The notes under the pieces are model-generated. The model was not told the origin of the DNA. It saw only the letters and a program-made list of their open reading frames with translations, and did not search any database. Positions 34,495 through 41,436 of a stretch of DNA of 41,987 nt are shown one piece after another. The stretch's first letter is position 1. Each line of letters opens with the position of its first letter. This DNA is from Saliniplasma sp046497075 (lineage in GTDB: Archaea > Thermoplasmatota > Thermoplasmata > Halarchaeoplasmatales > Halarchaeoplasmataceae), in contig JAWOGF010000074.1 in the NCBI GenBank assembly GCA_046497075.1, positions 1-41,987 of the forward strand, given 5' to 3'. A program made the translations under genes and the position numbers.

Positions 34495-35511
34495 ATGTCA
34501 AAGGAAGACGGAAAATTACTGTACACGACCTGGTTCGGTGTTTTTATTTTAGAAGAGGGTGAAGTAAAAGAAAAGATACTTTTTGAGAAGGACCCTAAGG
34601 TTATAGCTGAAAAAAGATTTAAGATGAAAAGTGGAGATGTTTTGGAAGAGGAAAAAAAGTTAGCTGACAGATACACCCACTTCAACGTGACCGAAAAAAG
34701 GTTATCGAAGTTTGCTGAAGTCGTTTCAACTGATGTATCTTATATAACTGCTGATGAGTATTCTTACTCAACTGAACTCCTCCAAGAATCGCTTATGGAG
34801 CTTGGGAGTATAGAACTGAAGGAGTCTGTGGATTACGGTGAACATCTTGCAAAAGCAGTTAAAACAATCCAAGATCTGAACGAAACTATAAACCTGTTGA
34901 TGGAGAGATTGAGGGACTGGTACTCCGTACATTATCCAGAACTTCAAGAGAATGTTGATGATGAGGAATTCCTAAAACTCATAGCTATCTATGGGGGTAG
35001 AAAAGAGATCCAAGAAAAAACCGGCATGGTCGAAGGATCAGTGGGTGGTGAGGTATCCATAACAGAGAAGGAGATGTATCGTGATTTCGCAGATATCATC
35101 TTAGATAAAAGGGATTTTAGAGATGAATTGTGGGATTATGTGGAGGAGTTGATGAGAGAAAGGGCTCCGACTATTACTGAGTTGACGGGAGTGAAACTCG
35201 GTGCGGAACTGATAGCACAAGCAGGATCTTTAGAGAGCATGGCGAAGATGCCATCAAGTACTATACAAGTTCTAGGAGCTGAAAAGGCTCTATTTAGCCA
35301 CCTCAGTAAGGGGACAAAACCACCGAAACATGGACTAATACTACAACATCCGTACGTACATAAGACAGACCCTGATCTTAGAGGTAAGGTCTCTAGATTA
35401 TTTGCAAACAAGATAACGATAGCGGCCAGAATAGATTACTTTGGAACTGAGAATAAGGGCCCTGAATTAAGAGAGGAACTGGAAAAAAAGATAAAAAAAA
35501 TCAGAGAATAG
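34495..35511 (+). CDS. nop5: Nop5/Nop56-58 box C/D RNP scaffold protein
   Basis: Core protein of the C/D sRNP that guides 2'-O-methylation of rRNA and tRNA. N-terminal domain (about 1-115), a coiled coil (residues ~110-220) and the NOP domain with LTGVKLGAELIAQAGSLESMAKMPSSTIQVLGAEKALF, here quoted only by its ends LTGVKLGAEL and VLGAEKALF, then HGLILQHPYV. The start at ATG 34495 has AGGTGG just before it. Fibrillarin, usually the next gene in archaea, is not here: the following gene is on the opposite strand. The end, rich in Lys and Glu, is as expected. Confidence 0.96.
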   Translation: MSKEDGKLLYTTWFGVFILEEGEVKEKILFEKDPKVIAEKRFKMKSGDVLEEEKKLADRYTHFNVTEKRLSKFAEVVSTDVSYITADEYSYSTELLQESLMELGSIELKESVDYGEHLAKAVKTIQDLNETINLLMERLRDWYSVHYPELQENVDDEEFLKLIAIYGGRKEIQEKTGMVEGSVGGEVSITEKEMYRDFADIILDKRDFRDELWDYVEELMRERAPTITELTGVKLGAELIAQAGSLESMAKMPSSTIQVLGAEKALFSHLSKGTKPPKHGLILQHPYVHKTDPDLRGKVSRLFANKITIAARIDYFGTENKGPELREELEKKIKKIRE

Positions 35512-35518
35512 TTTTGGT

Positions 35519-35956
35519 TCAACGCTCTCTTAGATCTCCTTGAGGGATATCCATACCAGCCGTTATGTTCGGTTTTGAGTGGTTGTCCCTATACACTGGA
35601 CCCGTCTTATATTTCTTGGAAATAGGTTGTTTTTTCTCGATAAATTTCCAAGGCCAAATCCTAGAAACATGGTCGATCCTGATATAGACTTCTTCAAGGT
35701 GTACTGCGGTCCAATCTATAAATCCATACCTCTCATCTTTCGATTCAATTTTTTCCTCAATATCCGACCCGATATCCTTACTTACCTCTTCCCAATCGAC
35801 CTCACTAGAAGAACCCTGATAAACATCTGTTAAAACTAGAGTATTTTTATCGAAATCTTCCAATGTACCGATGAAAGAAAGGCCGTCATCCATGACAACT
35901 ACTAAACTCCCCCCTGTTAATTTTTTGAGTTTTTTCTCTAATAGAGTATCTATCAT
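35519..35956 (-). CDS. LSm (Sm-like) domain protein with an insert between Sm1 and Sm2
   Basis: Sm1 motif: LTGGSLVVVMDDGLSFIGTL then DFDKNTLVLTDVYQG (residues 14-48). Sm2 motif: VYIRIDHVSRIWPW (about 90-103). Between them lie about 40 extra residues, acidic, with SSSEVDWEEVSKDIG and KDERYGFIDW, where normal LSm proteins have only a few. After Sm2 a 40-residue polar tail follows. Most likely an RNA-binding ring protein of modified type. It converges with nop5 with only 7 bp between stops. Confidence 0.8.
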   Translation of the reverse strand: MIDTLLEKKLKKLTGGSLVVVMDDGLSFIGTLEDFDKNTLVLTDVYQGSSSEVDWEEVSKDIGSDIEEKIESKDERYGFIDWTAVHLEEVYIRIDHVSRIWPWKFIEKKQPISKKYKTGPVYRDNHSKPNITAGMDIPQGDLRER

Positions 35957-36004
35957 TTGGAATGCACCTCATTAATATATGTAGTTGGAGTTATTAAGAC
36001 TTTT

Positions 36005-36475
36005 TCATTTACCTTTTTTTAACACAGATTCAGCAGTATTAAGTATTGACTCGAGTTTTCCCTCTAGAATGTTAATACGACATTTAAGTTGAGAGTTCTC
36101 TTCCTTCAGCTCTTCAAACCTTTTTCTCAGCAAAGAATTTGGTCCTCCAGAGATATGATCGTTCATGTTTGAAACGTTTTCTACTTCTGTAGAGTCATAA
36201 CCCTTTAGATAGTATCTCAGTTTGACTTGAACTTCAACGATATTGCCTTTTTCAATATCAAAGTAAACACTTTTCCTTCCGGTATCCAACAGGTTTCGAT
36301 GTAATTCGTCATCCCGGGTCACCATGATATCTTCTTCATCCATCTTATCGACTAGTTCAAAGTCTAGTATACCTTTATACTTATCATCCACATCCAAGAC
36401 CTCTTTGTCATCTTGTGTATCTTTGATATCTTCCTTAATATCGTTTGGTAGATTCTCGTCCAGTATTATACGCAT
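36005..36475 (-). CDS. PIN-like (DUF5615-type) domain protein with C-terminal coiled coil
   Basis: Residues 1-95 resemble the DUF5615/Mut7-C PIN-like fold: RIILDENLPNDIKEDI at the start supplies an acidic pair, and IMVTRDDELHRNLLD the second acidic site. Residues 110-156 form a coiled coil (SLLRKRFEELKEENSQLKC in part) ending in Lys-rich VLKKGK. PIN-like nucleases often act as toxins, but no antitoxin-like partner gene adjoins. The coiled coil suggests oligomerisation. It lies 48 bp upstream of the LSm gene on the same strand; an RNA-processing pair is possible but is inference. Confidence 0.65.
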   Translation of the reverse strand: MRIILDENLPNDIKEDIKDTQDDKEVLDVDDKYKGILDFELVDKMDEEDIMVTRDDELHRNLLDTGRKSVYFDIEKGNIVEVQVKLRYYLKGYDSTEVENVSNMNDHISGGPNSLLRKRFEELKEENSQLKCRINILEGKLESILNTAESVLKKGK

Positions 36476-36574
36476 AATCTAGAATCGCTAGGTCCAGTAA
36501 TTATAGTTTTTCATCGTGACAGAGTAGAACGAAAAGGTTTTTATTGGTCGGAAGCCATTTCACACTGTGATAAA

Positions 36575-36742
36575 ATGGTAGTTAAGATCGATGAAGATAC
36601 CTGTATAGCTTGTGGACTCTGTGAAGAAGCCTGCCCAGTGGATGCCCTAACAGTAGAAGATGTGGCGAAAGTTGATGCGGACAAGTGCGAAGATATTGGA
36701 GATTGTGTTGAAGTCTGTCCAGTAGACGCACTTTCTTTATAA
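36575..36742 (+). CDS. Small ferredoxin, first of a tandem pair; second motif lacks one Cys
   Basis: A 55-residue clostridial-type ferredoxin. Motif 1 is complete: C10-I-A-C13-G-L-C16-E-E-A-C20-P. Motif 2 reads C38-E-D-I41-G-D-C44-V-E-V-C48-P, so Ile41 stands where Cys is expected. By the usual ligand swap, cluster I keeps four Cys while cluster II has three, which suggests a [3Fe-4S] centre or loss of that cluster. GTGATAAA precedes the ATG and a TTTTTATT box lies at about 36537-36544. Clearly a paralogue of the next gene: both start MVVK and end PVDALSL. Confidence 0.9.
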   Translation: MVVKIDEDTCIACGLCEEACPVDALTVEDVAKVDADKCEDIGDCVEVCPVDALSL

Positions 36743-36756
36743 ATAAATCAGTAAAA

Positions 36757-36767
36757 CTTTTATATAC
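36757..36767 (+). promoter_or_regulatory. TATA box of the second ferredoxin gene
   Basis: CTTTTATATAC lies 28-38 bp before the ATG at 36795, giving a leader of only a few bases that still contains GTGATAAT. The two ferredoxins thus have separate promoters. Confidence 0.5.
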
Positions 36768-36794
36768 TGCACGCCTCACCACCCTCGTGATAAT

Positions 36795-36962
36795 ATGGTA
36801 GTAAAAGTAGATGAAGACGCGTGCATCGCATGTGGCCAATGCGAACCAGAATGCCCAGTGGAAGCCATAACTGTTGAGGATGTAGCTATCATCGATGAAG
36901 AAACCTGCATAGATTGCGGGAACTGCGTCGATGTGTGTCCAGTGGATGCTCTTAGCCTGTAA
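36795..36962 (+). CDS. 2[4Fe-4S] ferredoxin, second of the tandem pair
   Basis: A 55-residue ferredoxin with both cluster motifs intact (C10, C13, C16, C20 and C38, C41, C44, C48). A low-potential electron carrier in the cytoplasm; possible partners in this window are the ferredoxin-fused EtfA and the flavodiiron protein. It lies 52 bp after the first copy. The start has GTGATAAT just upstream, almost the same as the first gene, so the whole unit including its leader was probably duplicated. Confidence 0.93.
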   Translation: MVVKVDEDACIACGQCEPECPVEAITVEDVAIIDEETCIDCGNCVDVCPVDALSL

Positions 36963-36991
36963 AAACCTTTCACGGGCCTATCTAAGGTCCA

Positions 36992-37007
36992 TTTTAATTT
37001 TTCTTTT
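36992..37007 (+). terminator. T-rich terminator after the ferredoxins
   Basis: T4-AA-T5-C-T4 tract about 30 bp after the second ferredoxin stop, next to the end of the opposing deaminase gene. Confidence 0.4.
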
Positions 37008-37450
37008 CACTCCATCTTTTCTATCTTGATTTCACTCTCTTCGAGCATCTCTTGCGATAGATCATCCGGATATCCCTTCTTATAAACCACTCTTTCAATA
37101 TCAGCATTGATCAGAATTTTCATGCATAAAACACAAGGGTGATGTGTGCAGTAAAGAGTTGCGCCTTTGACACTTACTCCAAAAACAGCCGCCTGTATCA
37201 CCGCGTTCTGCTCGGCGTGAACTCCCCGACAGAGTTCATGTCTAGTTCCTGATTTAACCTTCATCTGTTCTCTTCTACAGCCTACCTCTTCGCAGTGAGG
37301 TAGCTCCTTTGGTGCTCCGTTATAACCCGTACTCAACACCTGTTTATCTTTTACGATCACTGCACCGACTTTTCTCCGTAGGCAGGTCGAACGTGACGCT
37401 GCAAGTTCGGCCATTGACATGAAATACTCATCGACTGTAGGTCTATTCAT
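37007..37450 (-). CDS. Deoxycytidylate (dCMP) deaminase family protein
   Basis: Zinc-dependent deaminase of 147 residues. Zinc site: HAEQNAV (His plus catalytic Glu) and HPCVLCMK (PCxxC), with further Cys in CEEVGCRREQ typical of ComEB/dCMP deaminases. The opening RPTVDEYFMSMAELAASRSTC is also characteristic. Supplies dUMP for thymidylate synthesis. Divergent from the TBP gene. Confidence 0.93.
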   Translation of the reverse strand: MNRPTVDEYFMSMAELAASRSTCLRRKVGAVIVKDKQVLSTGYNGAPKELPHCEEVGCRREQMKVKSGTRHELCRGVHAEQNAVIQAAVFGVSVKGATLYCTHHPCVLCMKILINADIERVVYKKGYPDDLSQEMLEESEIKIEKME

Positions 37451-37510
37451 CGGTTTATGTAAACCCTTTTACTTTAATTAACTTTCGAATCACAGATAAT
37501 AGAAGCGAAG

Positions 37511-37521
37511 TTTTATAAATA
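37511..37521 (+). promoter_or_regulatory. TATA box of the TBP gene
   Basis: TTTTATAAATA about 67-77 bp before the TTG start at 37588. It gives a leader of about 40 nt ending in GGAGGGAT (37577-37584). TBP may regulate its own gene by this box. Confidence 0.45.
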
Positions 37522-37587
37522 TTGAATATATTCCATAGTAAAATAAACGGTAAAGTAACATTACGTTAAAAGTTAGGAGGGATACGC

Positions 37588-38148
37588 TTGTTCGATATAG
37601 AAGTCCAAAACATAGTTGCCTCAGTAACCTTGGGAGAGTTTTTTGATCTAGATGAGATAGTAAGCTTTTTAGATGGAGCGGAGTATGAACCCGAGAAATT
37701 CAGAGGAGTGATATATAAATTAAAAGATAAAGGTATTAGAACATCAGTATTGATATTCGGGAGTGGAAAGATGGTATGTACCGGTGCAAAGTACGAGGAC
37801 GAGATATATGAGACAGTGGACTATCTGAAAAAAACTCTCGAAGAAAACGATGTTGAAGTGCTGAATGAACCTGATATTCAGATTCAAAACATGGTTGCAA
37901 CAACGGACCTTGGAGATACTCTCAACCTCAATTCTATCGCAATCTCACTTGGTCTAGAAAGGATCGAATATGAGCCAGAACAATTCCCTGGATTGGTTTA
38001 CAGGATGAAGAAACCTAAACTCGTCATGCTCTTTTTTGGTTCAGGAAAGATAGTTTGCACAGGTGGGAAAAATATCGAGGATATAGAAAAGGGGATAGAA
38101 AAGGTGTATGAAGAACTGACAAAGACCGGTTTTCTTCGAGAAAAATAA
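37588..38148 (+). CDS. tbp: TATA-box binding protein
   Basis: General transcription factor that bends promoter DNA and recruits TFB. The saddle of two direct repeats is plain: FDIEVQNIVASVTLG...FGSGKMVCTGAK and IQIQNMVATTDLG...FGSGKIVCTGGK, each about 90 residues. Total 186 residues, with a short Lys-ending tail after the second repeat. TTG start fixed by GGAGGGAT five bases upstream. Other TBP copies may exist elsewhere. Confidence 0.97.
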   Translation: MFDIEVQNIVASVTLGEFFDLDEIVSFLDGAEYEPEKFRGVIYKLKDKGIRTSVLIFGSGKMVCTGAKYEDEIYETVDYLKKTLEENDVEVLNEPDIQIQNMVATTDLGDTLNLNSIAISLGLERIEYEPEQFPGLVYRMKKPKLVMLFFGSGKIVCTGGKNIEDIEKGIEKVYEELTKTGFLREK

Positions 38149-38179
38149 TTAATAATGGTTCAACTTAGGTTATTTTGAC

Positions 38180-39106
38180 ATGCAAGAGTATAGGGATGAA
38201 TTGTTCTCGATTTTGAAAGATGCCGCTATCGCCTTGTTGGTATTGGGGATCATACTGAGTTCACTGTATGTATATACAGGTAGGTGGCCTCCGATGGTAG
38301 TTATCGAATCTCCCAGCATGAGCCATGGAGAAGGTGATGTACCTAACAGCCAGTTAAGGGTGATAGATACGGGTGATATCGTAGCTGTCAAAACCGTCAA
38401 TGATCGAGATGACCTCGTAACCTATATCGAAGGAAAGGCTACAGGTCATCGTACTTATGGTCAATATGGGGACGTGGTAATCTTCCGGCCAGATGGAGAT
38501 GAAGATAAGACACCTGTGATCCACCGCCCTGTACTATTTTTAGAATACAACGAAACATCGGAAGGATTTGATATTCCGACTCTAGCTAATCTGGATTACG
38601 GAGAAGACTGGGAAAGTAGTCAAGAGGGTGAAGAAGTCTATGGTATATCGGATAATTTATATATCTATGATTATGGGCATAGAGAAGTAGTGATCGATAT
38701 CGATTTGAACGGATTACTTCAATATCAGCATGATGGATTCATCACGATGGGTGATAACAATATCAGGAGTGGGATAGGTATTTATGATCAAGGGAACCTG
38801 CGAAATATAAATGAACCTATAGAGTTGGAGTGGGTCGAAGGAAAAGCTAGAGGTGAACTACCATGGTTTGGTTCTTTAAAACTCATCTATATGGGTCGGA
38901 CAGACAGTATTCCTTCAAACACATGGAGAAATCTGATCATTTCGGTAGCTGTACTTATCTCCTTGCCGATCACTTTTGAATATGTTTTAGACCATTATAA
39001 GAAAGTTAATAAAGAAGATAAAGAGAACAGTGAACCAGAAAGAAAGAGTGAACCAGAAAGAAAGAGTGAACCAGAAAGAAATAATATTACAGGGAGTAAA
39101 AAATAG
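38180..39106 (+). CDS. Signal peptidase I, archaeal type (S26B), with repeat tail
   Basis: Membrane peptidase that removes signal peptides. N-terminal helix (AAIALLVLGIILSSLYVY), then ESPSM with catalytic Ser46, VIHRP where His replaces the bacterial Lys, and the ITMGDNN box. It is longer than usual (308): extra residues sit between these boxes. A second helix (LIISVAVLISLPITFEYVL) follows near 255-275. The cytoplasmic tail has a SEPERK hexapeptide almost three times in a row. Start 31 bp after tbp; same strand, could be co-transcribed. Confidence 0.92.
   Translation: MQEYRDELFSILKDAAIALLVLGIILSSLYVYTGRWPPMVVIESPSMSHGEGDVPNSQLRVIDTGDIVAVKTVNDRDDLVTYIEGKATGHRTYGQYGDVVIFRPDGDEDKTPVIHRPVLFLEYNETSEGFDIPTLANLDYGEDWESSQEGEEVYGISDNLYIYDYGHREVVIDIDLNGLLQYQHDGFITMGDNNIRSGIGIYDQGNLRNINEPIELEWVEGKARGELPWFGSLKLIYMGRTDSIPSNTWRNLIISVAVLISLPITFEYVLDHYKKVNKEDKENSEPERKSEPERKSEPERNNITGSKK
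39029..39080 (+). repeat. 18-bp tandem repeat in the signal peptidase tail
   Basis: Unit AGTGAACCAGAAAGAAAG, about 2.9 copies with identical sequence, in frame and coding SEPERK. The lack of any difference between copies suggests a recent, slippage-type expansion. Confidence 0.9.
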
Positions 39107-39233
39107 AAAAAAAGGAAATAAATGGTTTATAGTGCAAAACGAGGCCTTTAACAAAAGTTTCGTTTTCCACTTCTAGATTGAAGGCACTTTTTTTATTACG
39201 AAAGTCGGGTCATCAATCATGATAAAGTTTTTT

Positions 39234-40517
39234 TCAGATCAGTTTTGTCTGTTTTACCGGGGAAAGAGAAAGTTCCTCTACAGGTCTTATACTCTCATCA
39301 TCTTCTATAATATCAATCGTATCTCCGTTCTGCACGCTTGCTTGTATCTCTCGAGTTCTGCCCCTTCTACCGAATGATTTGACTCTCGCATTGATAAGAC
39401 CCAGCATATCTAGTTCTGAGATCAAGTCAGTTATCCTTCTTTGGGTCAGTGGATCCATCCCTGAACGAATACACAATTCCTTATAACCTGCATAAACTTC
39501 GCCAGTGGTCATCTTATCGTGTCCGCTTTTTTCGCTCAGTAGGATCGAATATAATACAAGCTTAGAATGTGTGGGAAGCGTAGTAACAGCTTCTCTCACG
39601 CAGTCCTGTTCGATCTTATTTTTAGCTTTATAAACATGATTAGTATCGATATTCTCACAATTTTCCCTTTCGGCGATCTCCGTAGAAACTCTGAGCAGAT
39701 CCAAGGCTCTCCTAGCATCGCCGTGCTCCTGGGCTGCAAGAGCTGAGCAGAGTGACACCACCTCTTCGGATATAACATCCATCTCGAAGGCTTTGTTTGC
39801 TCTCTTTGTGAGTATATCTTTTAATTGATCTGCGTTGTATGGTGGGAATATCAACTTTTCTTCTCCTAATCTGCTCCTTACCCTCGGGTCTAAAAATTCC
39901 GTGAACTTAAGGTTGTTTGATATTCCGATCAAACTCACTTTACTATTCTCCAGTTCAGAGTTAATCTTCGAGAGGTGATATAGAACAGAATCCCCGCTTT
40001 TTGAAACGAGTTTATCTAACTCGTCTAGGATGATAACAACCACTCTTGGCTTTTCATCGATTCTATCCTTTAGGGATTCGTAAACTTTCTCCATGGGCCA
40101 TCCTGTAAACGGGATCTGCTCACTCCACTTCTCCACAAATTTGTTGCCTATATTTTTCATTACGCCATAATGAGTATCCACTACTTCACAATTTATATAG
40201 GCATATTCCACACGATCTATATTCTGGCTATCAAATTCACCTTCTAGAGTACTATCTGCGGATTCTTTTTTCAACCTGCTTATCTCTCTTTCTAGATAAC
40301 GCACAACTGCTGTTTTCCCAGTCCCTGTTTTACCGAATATAAGAACGTTAGATGGTCGATTCCCCCTGAGAGCGGTCACCATGATAGAGGCCAGATCATT
40401 GATGTATTTCTCTCGATGAGGAAGCTCCTCCGGTATGTATGAAGGGCGCAGGATATCTCTATCCCCTTTGAATAAAGGCTTCGAATTTATGTAACTGCTG
40501 AATACGTTTCCTTCCAT
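39234..40517 (-). CDS. cdc6: Orc1/Cdc6 origin-binding initiator
   Basis: AAA+ initiator that binds origin ORB sites and loads MCM. Walker A FGKTGTGKTAV, Walker B VVIILDELDKL, sensor 1 LIGISNN, RSRLGEEKLIFPPY and sensor 2 EHGDARRALDLLR; a winged-helix domain (about 320-427) ends the protein. I start at ATG 40517 because GGGGGAG lies right before it; the frame runs up to 40577 but the extra part has no ribosome-binding site. It is followed upstream by a non-coding gap with ORB-like sites. MCM is 7.4 kb away in this same window. Confidence 0.95.
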   Translation of the reverse strand: MEGNVFSSYINSKPLFKGDRDILRPSYIPEELPHREKYINDLASIMVTALRGNRPSNVLIFGKTGTGKTAVVRYLEREISRLKKESADSTLEGEFDSQNIDRVEYAYINCEVVDTHYGVMKNIGNKFVEKWSEQIPFTGWPMEKVYESLKDRIDEKPRVVVIILDELDKLVSKSGDSVLYHLSKINSELENSKVSLIGISNNLKFTEFLDPRVRSRLGEEKLIFPPYNADQLKDILTKRANKAFEMDVISEEVVSLCSALAAQEHGDARRALDLLRVSTEIAERENCENIDTNHVYKAKNKIEQDCVREAVTTLPTHSKLVLYSILLSEKSGHDKMTTGEVYAGYKELCIRSGMDPLTQRRITDLISELDMLGLINARVKSFGRRGRTREIQASVQNGDTIDIIEDDESIRPVEELSLSPVKQTKLI

Positions 40518-40577
40518 ATTTATCTCCCCCTGAAATCTATGTAAAACCTTCTGGGCTTGAAGGTTTTCGACGACCAA

Positions 40578-40932
40578 TTTTCATACGATCGTTCGGTTGA
40601 TTTCCAGGGCTATACCTAGTTACCCCTACGTTTCATGTGGAAACCGAAACATAATTTATACACATTCTAATGCTATCGGTTCCACCCGTTCTCACCGCTT
40701 AGGGTAATTCGCTAGGGAAATCTAAGGATGTATTAATCTATAAAAAATCTTTCGTCAGACGCTCACTGGTGAAATTCCTTAACGAAATTTAAAAGGTTGC
40801 GTATGACAATTTATATAGGTTTATATAGTAGTAAAACAAGATGGATATTAAATCTTTATTATATATTTCCAAGATTTTTGCTCGCTCCGCCGCACAATCC
40901 CGCCGAAAGAAAATTTTTACGGAGTATAGTTT
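40578..40932. other. Probable replication origin region (oriC) beside cdc6
   Basis: A 355-bp gap without genes. It holds an ORB-like element on the minus strand at 40621-40646 (GGTTTCCACATGAAACG then TAGGGGTAA) and a second, looser copy in the opposite direction at 40678-40714 (CGGTTCCAC, then TTAGGGTAA and CTAGGG). Between them is AT-rich DNA (40652-40676). Further on are a perfect TCACTGGTGA palindrome at 40763-40772, a direct repeat TTTATATAG at 40810-40828, and AT-rich stretches up to 40870. This is what an archaeal origin next to its initiator gene looks like; promoter DNA of cdc6 must be included as well. Confidence 0.6.
40880..40906. other. GC-rich patch in AT-rich gap
   Basis: A 27-bp block of about 70% G+C (CTCCGCCGC, then CCCGCCGA) surrounded by T- and A-rich DNA. 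In AT-rich archaeal genomes such blocks can mark structured RNA or a protein site. No stem is obvious, so no class is assigned. Confidence 0.2.
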
Positions 40933-41436
40933 TCAATTTCCGATTTCATCTGTAGGCGTATCGAAATTTTCAACTATCTTCGGGGGATAACGTTTATCTT
41001 CGATCATTTCCTTTAATTTTCGTACAGTTTTCCTAACGTGATCCTTTAGTTCTATGGACAATTCTGCTTCTTGGAATTCATCGATATCCAAAATTATGTA
41101 ACTACCATCTAACTCCACCCAAAAATCTAGAAATAGATCTTTAGCTTGGTAACCACCTTCTATCCTTTCGGGCGGAGTCCTTATGTCTGAGTAGTATCCT
41201 ATGAGGTTCTTTTTCTCATCGTAAACCTTGACAATGTTGTACCATATATCTAAAAGATCAAACATCACTCCATAATAACCATCTTTGATCAAAATACGAG
41301 AATCAAAAGGAGAAAAAGGTTTTTTTAAGCGGAATCGAAAGGTGGATACGATCATATCCTCTCTATCCGCTAGTAAATTCTGCTGCCACTCTCTAGGTTC
41401 TCCGCCCGGTTTAAGGTATCGAACTAGTACCATCAT
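40933..41436 (-). CDS. DUF402 family protein (FomD/Ntdp-like phosphatase)
   Basis: A 167-residue DUF402 beta-barrel protein: WYNIVKVYDEKKNLIGYYSDI, RTPPERIEGGYQAKDLFLD and FWVELDGSYIILDIDEF supply the conserved acidic residues that bind metal and nucleotide in this family (nucleoside tri/diphosphatases such as Ntdp; FomD in fosfomycin synthesis). The tail is a charged helix. Its ATG overlaps the TGA of the upstream transporter gene (ATGA), so they are translated together. Confidence 0.85.
   Translation of the reverse strand: MMVLVRYLKPGGEPREWQQNLLADREDMIVSTFRFRLKKPFSPFDSRILIKDGYYGVMFDLLDIWYNIVKVYDEKKNLIGYYSDIRTPPERIEGGYQAKDLFLDFWVELDGSYIILDIDEFQEAELSIELKDHVRKTVRKLKEMIEDKRYPPKIVENFDTPTDEIGN

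Noticed and set aside
36005..36475. Toxin-antitoxin system around the PIN-like gene
   Set aside because: No small antitoxin-like gene adjoins on either side.
36582..36973. Two open frames antisense to the tandem ferredoxins
   Set aside because: Both ferredoxins show intact Cys motifs, start signals and TATA boxes; the antisense frames are by-products.
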